From Roseomonas xinghualingensis (GTDB taxonomy: Bacteria; Pseudomonadota; Alphaproteobacteria; Acetobacterales; Acetobacteraceae), in the NCBI RefSeq assembly GCF_025791835.1, contig NZ_JAOXLP010000024.1:1-49449 (forward strand): 49,449 nt of DNA. The letters are read 5' to 3'. Shown here piece by piece: positions 24,541 through 32,247 of the stretch. Every line of letters starts with the position of its first letter. The first letter of the stretch is position 1. Under the pieces are notes generated by a model, which was not told the origin of the DNA, ran no database searches, and saw nothing but the letters and a program-made list of their open reading frames with translations. Both the position numbers and the translations under genes were made by a program.

Positions 24541-24829
24541 TCGTGTCGAACGCCCCCACCCAGCCGACCCCCGGATGCATCACCGCGATGATGTCGCGCC
24601 CGTCCGCATCCGTGGTGACACGCACGGCCTCGCCCAAGTTGATCCGGCTGCCCTCGAAGAGGAACCCGGTGCGCTTCGGCAGCATCGCCGCCCGGCAGGC
24701 GGCCAGCTTCCAGATCAGCGCCTCCACCTCGGCCGCGTCCAGCAGCGCCGCCTCGTCGCCCATGGCCACGCGGGACAGCATCCCGTCCTCGGCCACCAGG
24801 CACACCACCCGTTCCACCGTCTCGCTCAT
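24482..24829 (-). CDS. Reverse-strand phage protein between Cro- and CII-like genes (115 aa)
   Basis: Starts MSETVERVVCLVAEDGMLSR and contains 'GFLFEGSRINLGEAVRV' and 'DIIAVMHPGVGWVGAFDTI', a balanced composition that argues for a real protein; the opposite-strand frame here is Ser/Ala-rich and unconvincing. It runs against the rightward early operon and overlaps the 3' end of the Cro-like gene by 59 bases. Function unknown. Its transcript would be antisense to the early message. Confidence 0.55.
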   Translation of the reverse strand: MSETVERVVCLVAEDGMLSRVAMGDEAALLDAAEVEALIWKLAACRAAMLPKRTGFLFEGSRINLGEAVRVTTDADGRDIIAVMHPGVGWVGAFDTIRPRPSGGRQRRAAARRQA

Positions 24830-24910
24830 CGCCTCGCTCCTGGCTGATGACGAGGACGCTATCCCGGCCGGCGCCGCCCGGCTTCCCGAAATCCGTTTGG
24901 GGTACGCAAC

Positions 24911-25408
24911 ATGAGCCGCTTCAAGGGCGTGAGCGAGCAGATCATCAACGACGTGCGCGCGGGCTGGCGGCAGATCGTGCGCGAAATGGGCGGGGTGGAT
25001 CGCACCTCCAAGGTTTGCTCCGTGGCGATCAGCCAGGTGTCGATCTATGGCTCCCTGCAGGGCGACAGTCTGCCGTCCCTGGCGACCGTGCTGGCGGCCG
25101 AGACGGACCTCGGGAAGGCGCATGTCACCGAGGCCCTTGCGCGGGCCACCGGGCACATCCTGGTTCCCATCAAGCCCCTGGCCCAGGGCGACCTGTCCGC
25201 GCACCTGGCGCGCGTCGGCGGCGAGACGGGCGAGGTGTTCAATCGCTACGCCGCTGCGCTCAGCAACGACGGCAAGGTGGATGCCGAGGAGCGCCGGGAA
25301 ATCGCCCGCGAACTACAGGACCTGATCCAGGCGGCCACCGCCGCGCTCGGGCACCTGCAGGTCCAGCCCGCCCAGGTGGTGGGCACCCGCGAGACGGCGA
25401 GCGTCTGA
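24911..25408 (+). CDS. CII/CP76-like phage regulator
   Basis: 165 residues. The N-terminal third, 'IINDVRAGWRQIVREMGGVD' to 'QVSIYGSLQGDSLPSLATVL', resembles the DNA-binding half of Phage_CP76/CII regulators, and 'ALSNDGKVDAEERREIAREL' matches their C-terminal helical half. It occupies the position of lambda cII after cro, consistent with a lysis-lysogeny or replication-control role. Its stop overlaps the next ATG by one base. Confidence 0.6.
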   Translation: MSRFKGVSEQIINDVRAGWRQIVREMGGVDRTSKVCSVAISQVSIYGSLQGDSLPSLATVLAAETDLGKAHVTEALARATGHILVPIKPLAQGDLSAHLARVGGETGEVFNRYAAALSNDGKVDAEERREIARELQDLIQAATAALGHLQVQPAQVVGTRETASV

Positions 25409-26265
25409 TGCGGCTCGCTGATCAGCTGATGGCTATGGCCCGGCACAAGGGCCATCCGTGCCGCGAGGACTTTGCCAGGGTGGCGGAGGCGGTACGCTCT
25501 GCCGAGCGCTACGAGATCGAGCCGGCCGCCGGCACCGTGATCGCCGGCGTTGGAAAGCGCGACGCGAAGCATCTGCGCAGCCTGCGCGGCCTGGCCCGAT
25601 CCACCGCCTCCGCAGTTTGGGTGGAATGGGTCGGCACCAGCGGCGCCTTCTACGGCAATCACGACCCCTGCACGACAGGTCAGGTCAGGCCGGACCGCTG
25701 CGGCTTGCTGATCGAGACTGACGCTAGCCGTCAACGTGGCCAGATTACGCAGTGCTGGACGGCGGTCACGGACAAGAAGCGGATGTTCTTCGAGGTGCTG
25801 CCGATCTGCGCGGTGTTCGACTGGCGCGATCAGCCGGCACCGGTCCCGTCCATCTTCCCGCGAGATCCTAACCGTCCGATCTTCGGCGGCGGAGGGCCCA
25901 GGACAGCACGCGAGCGGCGGATAGCAGAGCAGATCAGCACCCTGACGCCGGATGAGATCCGAGCGGAGGAGGATCGGGTCGGGTTCATCAGCAACCACCG
26001 CATGCAGCAGCTGGAGGACATCCTCGACGTCTCGTCGCGCCAGGACCCGATTGGCAATGCGCGGCGCGTCTGCTCGATGATGGACGACTGGCTTGGCGAA
26101 GTGAATTTCGCCTACGCGATCCTCGTCGGGCTCAACTCGCCCGAGAAGCTGCGCATCAAGGCGCAGGAGGACCTGACTGCCCAGAACAAGGTTCGGCGAC
26201 GCCTTGGGCGGCCAGAGCTGCTGGCCTTCTCCGTGGTGAAGCCGGCATCCGGGGTGGCAGCATGA
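25408..26265 (+). CDS. Phage early protein of unknown function (285 aa)
   Basis: Not recognised. Begins MRLADQLMAMARHKGHPCRE; includes 'VWVEWVGTSGAFYGNHDPCT' and a helical segment 'EQISTLTPDEIRAEEDRVGF'. It is linked to the gene before by TGATG and to the one after by ATGA, so it belongs to the rightward early operon upstream of replication genes. Confidence 0.55.
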   Translation: MRLADQLMAMARHKGHPCREDFARVAEAVRSAERYEIEPAAGTVIAGVGKRDAKHLRSLRGLARSTASAVWVEWVGTSGAFYGNHDPCTTGQVRPDRCGLLIETDASRQRGQITQCWTAVTDKKRMFFEVLPICAVFDWRDQPAPVPSIFPRDPNRPIFGGGGPRTARERRIAEQISTLTPDEIRAEEDRVGFISNHRMQQLEDILDVSSRQDPIGNARRVCSMMDDWLGEVNFAYAILVGLNSPEKLRIKAQEDLTAQNKVRRRLGRPELLAFSVVKPASGVAA

Positions 26266-26600
26266 TCGGGAACCACATGGCAGACGCCATTCCCCTGAAC
26301 ATCCATGTCGAGAACTTCCCTGCGGCGATGCGCCAGGTGAAGCAGCCGTTGGCAATCATGGTCGCGCTTGAGGTTCTCGGGGTGGTGCGCAAGGGCTCGA
26401 TCGAGCCGTTGAACTTCGATCCCCATGGCTGGGTAGCGGACATGCGAAGCCTGGGCCGGCACGTGCCTCTGACGGCCGACGAGATCCGCGAGGCTGAAGT
26501 CGACCTACTCCACTTCTTCGTGGTGCTGCCTGACGGTCGCTGGCAGCCGAACCCCGAGATCTTCTGGCCCTTTGGTGAATGCGCTGGGGCGGAGGAATAG
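26262..26600 (+). CDS. Phage early protein of unknown function (112 aa)
   Basis: Not recognised. Contains 'LNIHVENFPAAMRQVKQPLA' and ends 'EIFWPFGECAGAEE'. It overlaps the preceding stop by four bases, and its end lies just before the replication initiator gene. Confidence 0.5.
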   Translation: MIGNHMADAIPLNIHVENFPAAMRQVKQPLAIMVALEVLGVVRKGSIEPLNFDPHGWVADMRSLGRHVPLTADEIREAEVDLLHFFVVLPDGRWQPNPEIFWPFGECAGAEE

Positions 26601-26602
26601 GC

Positions 26603-27634
26603 ATGGCGAACGACCGCCTCAATTGGATGAAGTTCTGGCCGAAGGACTGGCGCGCTGATGCGGCGTTGCGCTCGTGCTCGCTGGCCGCGCGTGGGCTGTG
26701 GATAGAGATGATCGGCTTGATGCACGACGCTGATCCCTATGGCCACCTCCTGGTGAACGGTCGCGTTCCCGACGCCCGTATGCTCGCTGGCATGGTGCTA
26801 TCCACCGAGAAAGAGGTGAAGCGCTGCCTGCAGGAGTTGGAGGATCGTGGCGTCTTCGACCGCGACGGCGATGTCATCGTGTCACGGCGCATGGTGCGGG
26901 ATAACCGGGCGCGGATCGATGGACAGGAGGCCGGACGCCGAGGGGGTAATCCCTCTCTTCGGCGCAGCAACGCTGAGGGGGTTAACCCCGGTGTCGCGGG
27001 CAGGGGGTTAACCCCCCCGGTTAACCCCCAGGATAACGGAGAGGATAACCCGCCCCCTTATCCCCATCCTCGCGTATGTGCGCAGGCGCCCGCGCGCGCA
27101 TGCGATCAGGCGCTAGAGGCAGAGGCAGAAGAAGAGAAAGAGAGCTTCGCTCTCTTGTCCGATCGGGGATCGGACGCGAGCGATCCGGCTCCGCCAGTTT
27201 CCCCTCAGCGCAAGCCCAGGACGGTAGCGCGGCCCGAGCCCGAGGGCTTCCCCGCGTTCTACGAGGTCTACCCCCGGCACGAGGCCAGGAAGGACGCCGC
27301 GGACGCGTATCGCCAGGTCGTCGGCGAGGCGGGTGGCTCTGAGGCGCTGCTGGCTCACCTGCGGCGGTACCGCTTCAGCCCGGACCGCCAGTTCATCCCC
27401 CTGGCTGCCACCTGGCTGCGCGGCCGGCGCTGGCAGGACGAGCAGCAGATCAAGGTCGTGGCGGCAGGTCCGGCCCTCCGTGTGGATGAGCGGTACTTCG
27501 ACCGCGACCCGCGCGAGGTCGTGGCCCTGCCGAAGCCGCCGAAGGGCACCCCGGAATACCGCGCCTGGGATGCAGCAACCGTGGGCCAGCGCACGCCCAA
27601 TCCCAACAAGCCTCGCGTGGCCGCCATCGCATGA
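26603..27634 (+). CDS. Phage replication initiator, O-like
   Basis: 343 residues. The N-terminal winged-helix region 'WMKFWPKDWRADAALRSCSL' to 'LVNGRVPDARMLAGMVLST' is the replisome-organiser type found in phage initiation proteins. A low-complexity linker (~115-200) is encoded by the repeat array described separately. The C-terminal part, 'FPAFYEVYPRHEARKDAADA', resembles the helicase-loader-contact region of such proteins. GGAGGAA lies five bases before the ATG at 26603. It is followed by the helicase gene with a four-base overlap, the O-P layout of lambda. Confidence 0.72.
   Translation: MANDRLNWMKFWPKDWRADAALRSCSLAARGLWIEMIGLMHDADPYGHLLVNGRVPDARMLAGMVLSTEKEVKRCLQELEDRGVFDRDGDVIVSRRMVRDNRARIDGQEAGRRGGNPSLRRSNAEGVNPGVAGRGLTPPVNPQDNGEDNPPPYPHPRVCAQAPARACDQALEAEAEEEKESFALLSDRGSDASDPAPPVSPQRKPRTVARPEPEGFPAFYEVYPRHEARKDAADAYRQVVGEAGGSEALLAHLRRYRFSPDRQFIPLAATWLRGRRWQDEQQIKVVAAGPALRVDERYFDRDPREVVALPKPPKGTPEYRAWDAATVGQRTPNPNKPRVAAIA
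26942..27066. repeat. Iteron-like repeat array inside the initiator gene, candidate phage origin
   Basis: Related units: GGGGGTAATCCC (26942-26953), GGGGGTTAACCCC (26977-26989), GGGGGTTAACCCCC (27003-27016), GGTTAACCCCC (27019-27029), GGATAAC (27031-27037), GGATAACCC (27043-27051) and the inverse CTTATCCCC (27057-27065). Three carry a GGTTAACC palindrome core. In lambda the origin iterons lie inside gene O in the same way. A purine-rich tract (27113-27145) follows. Confidence 0.65.
27139..27175. other. Two tandem perfect hairpins beside the candidate origin
   Basis: AGAGAGC-TTC-GCTCTCT at 27139-27155, then GTCCGATC-GGG-GATCGGAC at 27157-27175. Both stems are perfect (7 and 8 bases) with three-base loops, and they follow a purine-rich run after the iterons. 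They are inside coding sequence, so such strict pairing suggests a nucleic-acid role such as an origin or primer structure. Confidence 0.5.
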
Positions 27635-29439
27635 ACCACCCCGACAATCTTCCCGAGTTGCTCGCCGAGCACGGCATCCACCTGAAGAGCTACGCCGCCG
27701 GGCGCGAGGAGCGGCTGTGCTGCCCGCGCTGCCTGGGCGGATCGTCCAGAGAGGACTGCCTTGCGGTCCGCGTGGACGACGAGGGCGACGGTGCCACCTG
27801 GATCTGCCATCGCGGCAAGTGCGGCTGGCGTCATGGTGTCACCCTGCGCCAGCCTGAGCGAGATGAGTGGCGCCGGAGTGCCCGGCGGCCGGTAGAGCCC
27901 GAGGCGCCAGTCCCGCATCGGGCCGAAGAGCAGCGCCGGCCGGAGGGCATGTATGCCTGGTTCGAGAGCCGGCGGATCAGCCGCGAAACCGTGGATCTGT
28001 TCGGCTGCTACGTGACCACCAAGGGGTTCCGGCAGCCCGGCGGCGCCTGGCAGGACAAGGACGCGATTGTCTTCCCCTACGTGTTCCAGGGGCGCCTGGT
28101 GAACCGGAAGTATCGCTCCCCTGAGAAGGAGCTGATGCAGGACAAGTCGCCCCTGCCCACCCTGTTCAACATCGACGCGGTGGTCGGTGACGACGTGCTG
28201 ATCTGGGTGGAGGGCGAGCCGGATGTGATGGCCGTCCATGAGGCTGGCTATCCGCAGGTGGTCTCGCTGAAGGACGGCGCCAGCAAGACCCTGCGCGCGG
28301 AAGATGACCCTCGCCGGCAAGACCAGAAGCGCTTCGCCGCGATGGCGACCCACGACGAGAAGCTGAACAGCATCAAGAAGCACATCCTGGCGGGCGACAT
28401 GGACGAGCCGGGGAAGGCGCTGCGGGAAGAGATGGCGCGGCGGATCGGCCGACACCGCTGCTGGATCGTGACCTGGCCGGAAGGTTGCAAGGACGCCGGC
28501 GATACGCTGCGCGACCACGGTCCGGATGCGGTGGCGGCCTGTATCGAGGCTGCGAAGCCCTATCCCATCCAGGGCGTGATGCGCATCAAGCCCGGCGACC
28601 TTGTCGCGCTGCGCAATCAAGGCCGGCCGCCCGTCCTCTCAACCGGTACGGAGAACACCGATCGCATCCTGAGCCTTCCCGGCGAGGGTCGGATCATCAT
28701 CGTCACGGGCATCCCTAACCACGGGAAGAGTTCCTGGGTGATGTTCGTGAAGGCGCACCTGATGCTCCACCACCAGCGGCGCTTTGCCACCTTCAGCCCG
28801 GAGATGGAGCCCTGGGCGGATTACGTGGCGGCGATGGCGGCGGTTCTGAGCGGCAAGCCGTTCTGGCCGACGCCAGGCCATGAAGCCATGACGGACGAGG
28901 AACTGGCGAGGGCAGAGACCTACCTGGAGGGGCGCCTCGCCATGCTGGTCTCCGACCCTGAGAGGGAAGGGGACGAGCCGACCCTGGATTGGATCCTGGA
29001 GCGCGCCCGGATCGAGGTCATGCGGTCCGGCGTCACGGACCTCGACATCGATCCCTGGAACGAGTTGGACCATAGCCGCCCCGCCGGGGTCACCGAGACC
29101 GACCACATCGGGCGCAGCCTGCAGCGTCTCCGCGCCTTCGCTCGCCGGCACGGCGTGAACGTGTGGATCGTGGCGCATCCGGCGAAGCCCTTCCCTACGA
29201 AGCGAGGCGAGAAGCCCGAGCCCCCGAACCTCTATTCGATCAGCGGCAGCGCCAACTGGAACAACAAGGCCGACCTGGGCCTGACTGTGCACACCGAGGA
29301 CGGCGTGACGCAGATCCACATCACCAAGAGCCGCTTCCAGCGCTGGGGCCGCCGCGGTGATGTCGCTCACCTGGAGTTCGAGCGGGCCACGGGCATCTAC
29401 TCCGACGCGACCGTGCCGCTTCCCGGAGAGGATGAATGA
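27631..29439 (+). CDS. Phage primase-helicase (DnaB/gp4/Twinkle-like)
   Basis: 602 residues. An N-terminal zinc ribbon (CCPRC near residue 30, then CHRGKCGW) is followed by a TOPRIM-like region: 'VLIWVEGEPDVMAVHEAGYP' (Glu) and 'HILAGDMDEPGK' (DxD). The RecA-like helicase domain begins near 350, with Walker A 'VTGIPNHGKSSW', 'FSPEMEP', a Walker B-like 'DLDIDPWNEL', and 'VWIVAHPAK' with the sensor His. It should unwind the fork and prime synthesis. Overlap with the initiator gene and lack of a separate loader suggest a self-contained replication pair. Confidence 0.88.
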   Translation: MNHPDNLPELLAEHGIHLKSYAAGREERLCCPRCLGGSSREDCLAVRVDDEGDGATWICHRGKCGWRHGVTLRQPERDEWRRSARRPVEPEAPVPHRAEEQRRPEGMYAWFESRRISRETVDLFGCYVTTKGFRQPGGAWQDKDAIVFPYVFQGRLVNRKYRSPEKELMQDKSPLPTLFNIDAVVGDDVLIWVEGEPDVMAVHEAGYPQVVSLKDGASKTLRAEDDPRRQDQKRFAAMATHDEKLNSIKKHILAGDMDEPGKALREEMARRIGRHRCWIVTWPEGCKDAGDTLRDHGPDAVAACIEAAKPYPIQGVMRIKPGDLVALRNQGRPPVLSTGTENTDRILSLPGEGRIIIVTGIPNHGKSSWVMFVKAHLMLHHQRRFATFSPEMEPWADYVAAMAAVLSGKPFWPTPGHEAMTDEELARAETYLEGRLAMLVSDPEREGDEPTLDWILERARIEVMRSGVTDLDIDPWNELDHSRPAGVTETDHIGRSLQRLRAFARRHGVNVWIVAHPAKPFPTKRGEKPEPPNLYSISGSANWNNKADLGLTVHTEDGVTQIHITKSRFQRWGRRGDVAHLEFERATGIYSDATVPLPGEDE

Positions 29440-29657
29440 GCGCGCGGCCGGATGCTGCCGATCGCGAGCGCGCCCTGCGGGTGCGCGCCGCCATCGCCAA
29501 TGGGGCGACCATTACCCAGCACCGTGGAGGCGTGATCGCCATGTCCGTGCCGGGCGAGCAGGGAACGCTCGTCACGTCGGGTGATGAGTTGCGGAAGATC
29601 ATCCCGGGCTGGCCGCGCCCGGACGAAGCGCAGGTGGTCGGGGGGACGGGGCGTTGA
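29436..29657 (+). CDS. Small phage protein of unknown function (73 aa)
   Basis: Not recognised. It contains 'IANGATITQHRGGVIAMSVP', beta-like, and sits between the helicase and a late-regulator candidate with four-base overlaps at both ends. Confidence 0.5.
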   Translation: MSARPDAADRERALRVRAAIANGATITQHRGGVIAMSVPGEQGTLVTSGDELRKIIPGWPRPDEAQVVGGTGR

Positions 29658-30376
29658 GCCACATCGAGCAGAAGCGTGACACCTCGCCAGCGGGGCTGGT
29701 GCGGGCAAGGGATCGGCATGCCCGGGCAGAGGCTGAGTGGGCGCGGGCGTCCGCCATCGCCAACCCCGACCCGCACCCTAACGCTCGCGACCCGCGGCTT
29801 CAGGGGCCGGACGTAGGGCCTTCCTTCCAGCACCGCCCAGCCGGGCGCCTGGAGACGGTCTATGCGGTGGATCCCACCCAGCCGAAGGGCCCTCGCATCC
29901 GGCGAGCCAGGACCAAGGACCCGCTCCGCCGGATGGTGAAGGTGGGCGCCATCGATTACCGGCTGTATGTGGCGGCCGACAGCTTCCGAGAGGATCTGGA
30001 GCGGTCGGAAGGGGGCAGGGACATGGGCGAGGCTCTGGCCCGAGCACTCTCCCGCGCAGCCACGGACACGCCTTCACCGGCCCCTGCGCCATGGCTGCGG
30101 AGCAACCACATGGCTCCAGGCCAGTGGTCGGCCCAGCGGCGCGTACAGCGCGCCTGGCGCGAGGCGATCGGCATCATCGCGGGCGGCGTCTTCAGCTGGG
30201 TTGTCATCAGCTGCGGCACCTTGACCGACTACGCTACCTGCAAGGGCATCCCGCGTGCTGATGCAACGCAAACCCTGAAGGATGCGCTCGCGCGCCTGGC
30301 AGACTTCTACGCCATCGGAGACGTCACACCGCCCCCGGAATGGGAGCTTGACGCGGCAAACCCAATCGGTGCATAA
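29654..30376 (+). CDS. Phage protein at the early/late junction, candidate late regulator (240 aa)
   Basis: Start is TTG overlapping the previous stop (TTGA). The C-terminal ~120 residues, 'IDYRLYVAADSFREDLERSE' to 'QTLKDALARLADFYAIGD', look like a winged-helix DNA-binding domain of the DUF6456-like kind found in alphaproteobacterial prophages; this family link is from memory and uncertain. As last gene before the terminator at 30401 and the late module, it occupies the position of a Q-type antiterminator. Confidence 0.5.
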   Translation: MSHIEQKRDTSPAGLVRARDRHARAEAEWARASAIANPDPHPNARDPRLQGPDVGPSFQHRPAGRLETVYAVDPTQPKGPRIRRARTKDPLRRMVKVGAIDYRLYVAADSFREDLERSEGGRDMGEALARALSRAATDTPSPAPAPWLRSNHMAPGQWSAQRRVQRAWREAIGIIAGGVFSWVVISCGTLTDYATCKGIPRADATQTLKDALARLADFYAIGDVTPPPEWELDAANPIGA

Positions 30377-30400
30377 ATTTCTAACCTGTCCAAAGGTGCG

Positions 30401-30432
30401 CCCCGCCGGTTCTGCCGAGCGGGGTTTCCTGT
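30401..30432 (+). terminator. Rho-independent terminator of the rightward early operon
   Basis: CCCCGCCGG (30401-30409), loop TTCTG, CCG-A-GCGGGG (30415-30424) with one bulged A, then TTTCCTGTTT. It separates replication genes from late genes, so late transcription would need its own promoter or antitermination. Confidence 0.7.
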
Positions 30433-30477
30433 TTCTGGGCTCCTGTCACCATTGGTGAGGACAAGCGGGGAGGCGAC

Positions 30478-30780
30478 ATGGCGGTCCGTGTCGCCGAAGA
30501 CCGCTCCCTGTCAGTGCGCCCCGGTCAGATCGTCCGCACCGCTTGGGTGGACATAGACCTCTGCCGGCTCGGCAACCGCGCGCGGATGAGCCCAGAGGCG
30601 GTCGAGAAGAAGTACCGCCGGCTCCTGAACCTTGGCGACTGCGCCCCATGGCCTCCGGTGGTAGGGCATTGGGATGCCGAGCGCTTCGTGGTTTGCGACG
30701 GCCGGCACGACTACCTGGCCAGCCTGATGATCGGCCGGGACAAGATCTTCGTCTGCTGGCTGGAGGAGGCGGCGCCGTGA
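30478..30780 (+). CDS. Small phage protein with ParB-like nuclease fold motif (100 aa)
   Basis: 'VVCDGRHDYLASLMIGRDKI' resembles the 'DGrHR..Aal.lG' element of ParB/Srx-like domains, and 'PPVVGHWDAERFVV' precedes it in the right place. A GGGAGG ribosome site is upstream of the ATG. Function in the phage is unknown; the TGA overlaps the next GTG. Confidence 0.5.
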   Translation: MAVRVAEDRSLSVRPGQIVRTAWVDIDLCRLGNRARMSPEAVEKKYRRLLNLGDCAPWPPVVGHWDAERFVVCDGRHDYLASLMIGRDKIFVCWLEEAAP

Positions 30781-31394
30781 TCCGCATCAGCGTCCGGCAC
30801 GACTTCGACAAGCTGAGCCGCACGCTCGACGCATTCAGCCGGAAGCAGATGCCATTCGCCACGGCCCGCGCCCTGACGGCAACGGCGCGCGAGGCTGGCA
30901 GCGAGTTCACGCGCTCGATGCCCGAGACGCTGGACCGCCCGACGCCCTTCACCATGCGGGCCGTTGGCATCACGGCGGCGCGCAAGAACAGTCTGCGCTC
31001 GGTCGTGTTCATCAAGGACAGGCAGGCCGAATACCTGGGATACCAGGAGAAGGGCGGCCATCGCGGCCCGAAGCGCAGAGCGCTGGTGATGCCCGCAGGC
31101 ATGCGCCTGAACCGCTACGGCAACATGCCCAACAGGGCGGTGGCGAAGGCGATCGGCCGGCCTGACGTGTTCGTCGGCGAGGTCAACGGCATAGGCGGCA
31201 TCTGGCAGAGACCGAAGGCAGGCGGGCGGCAGGGCGCGAAGAAGGGGCCGAAGCTGCTCGCAACGTTCCGCCCCGGGGCTACCTACAAGCCCCGTCTGGG
31301 GTTCGAGGATCGGGTGATGGCCAGCGTGCGGCAGCAATTCCCTCGGCACATGCAGGCCGCGCTGCACGAGGCGCTGAAAACGGCACGTCGGTAG
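30777..31394 (+). CDS. Possible minor tail or virion protein, gpZ-like (205 aa)
   Basis: Start is GTG overlapping the previous stop. 'MPFATARALTATAREAGSEF' followed by 'SMPETLDRPTPFTMRAVGIT' and 'RGPKRRALVMPAGM' resembles the minor tail protein Z family of lambda. Its position, upstream of cos and terminase and away from other tail genes, is odd. The family call is tentative. Confidence 0.45.
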   Translation: MIRISVRHDFDKLSRTLDAFSRKQMPFATARALTATAREAGSEFTRSMPETLDRPTPFTMRAVGITAARKNSLRSVVFIKDRQAEYLGYQEKGGHRGPKRRALVMPAGMRLNRYGNMPNRAVAKAIGRPDVFVGEVNGIGGIWQRPKAGGRQGAKKGPKLLATFRPGATYKPRLGFEDRVMASVRQQFPRHMQAALHEALKTARR

Positions 31395-31689
31395 GCCGGC
31401 GGCGGTCTTACGAGTAGAATTTTCCTGGCCCACAAGGTCGCGATCTGATCGATTTTTTGCGCGCACGAGATTTGGCAGAACCGATTTTCGCAGTCCGAGT
31501 ATGGGCGACGCCGAGAGCCACGCGGCAGACGCATGGATGCAGCCAATCTGCGCTGAGCCATGCGGCCATTGCATGAAACATTATTGCGCGCAATATTGTT
31601 GCGCGGGTCCTTCCGGGGCCACCCCCGGCGCACGGGGAATTCGCGACCCCGGGTCTTTTCTAGCTGCAGTGCGTCAAAAGGGGTTGCAG
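31395..31689. other. Non-coding cos-region between tail-Z-like gene and terminase
   Basis: 295 bases with no convincing gene. The first half has T-rich tracts (GATTTTTTGCGCGC, CCGATTTTCGCAG). Around 31577-31604 is ATTATTGCGCGCAATATTGTTGCGCG, with nested palindromes that may bind terminase or host factors. The cos-like core at 31604-31660 is listed separately. Confidence 0.5.
31604..31660. other. Candidate cos site
   Basis: CGGGTCCTTCCGG at 31604-31616 and ACGGGG...GCGACC...CGGGT.TTTTC at 31632-31660 follow the order seen in lambda, where CGGGTCCTTTCCGG lies about 20 bases before ACGGGGCGGCGACC, with CGCGGGTTTTC after it. By analogy the nick would fall after CACG near 31634. A Nu1-type terminase starts 30 bases later. 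Match is from memory of lambda cos. Confidence 0.6.
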
Positions 31690-32247
31690 GTGGGGATCTC
31701 CATCAGCGAGTTCGCACGCCGGGAAGGCTGCAGCAGGACGCTCGTTCAGCGTGGTGTCAAAACCGGCCACCTGAAGGCGGAGCCTGACGGAACGCTGGAT
31801 GAGTGCCAAGTGGGCGGGCCTTGGCGCAGGACGAACAGGGTGGAGAGCAACGAGGCTGCAACACAGCCTGCAACACGTCCCGCTGTTGCATCTCAGGTTG
31901 CCGTTGCAGTAGGCGAGAGCCCCGCAGAAGCAGCGGAGCGCATTGCCCTCGGCAGCGCGCCCTACGACATCGCCGAAGCAGAGCGGGTGAAGGAGAACTA
32001 CCTCGCCCTGCTCCGGCAGCTTGAGTACGACCAGAAATCTGGCGCCGTGGTGCCTGTGGCGGACGTGGCCAGGGTGGTGGGCGAGCAGCTCGCTCGTGTT
32101 CGCACGAGGCTCCTGGCCATTCCGGCCGAGCAGGCGCCGCGCATCCACCGCTGCAAGACAGCGGCTGAGGTGCAGGGTGTCCTGGCGGACGTGGTCACCG
32201 AGGCCCTGGAGGAACTGACGCGTGACGGAGCAGGTCCGGCCGACTGA
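31690..32247 (+). CDS. Terminase small subunit, Nu1-like
   Basis: 185 residues from GTG at 31690, chosen because AAGGGG lies six bases upstream and the protein then begins with its DNA-binding helix-turn-helix, 'GISISEFARREGCSRTLVQR'. The C-terminal half 'AERVKENYLALLRQLEYDQK' and 'PVADVARVVGEQLARVRTRL' matches prophage small terminases of this type. It recognises cos and recruits the large subunit. The frame is open upstream through the cos region but that is non-coding. It overlaps the large-subunit gene by 26 bases. Confidence 0.78.
   Translation: MGISISEFARREGCSRTLVQRGVKTGHLKAEPDGTLDECQVGGPWRRTNRVESNEAATQPATRPAVASQVAVAVGESPAEAAERIALGSAPYDIAEAERVKENYLALLRQLEYDQKSGAVVPVADVARVVGEQLARVRTRLLAIPAEQAPRIHRCKTAAEVQGVLADVVTEALEELTRDGAGPAD

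Noticed and set aside
24543..24914. Plus-strand ORF between Cro- and CII-like genes
   Set aside because: Ser/Ala/Arg-rich and low in complexity; the opposite strand gives a better-balanced protein here.
31441..31465. Possible terminator, CGATC-T-GATCG followed by six Ts
   Set aside because: The two arms are separated by a single base, so no stable hairpin can form.
31501..31689. N-terminal extension of the terminase small subunit frame
   Set aside because: Cys-rich, unlike any Nu1-type protein, and it would make the cos-like site coding; the GTG at 31690 has a good ribosome site.
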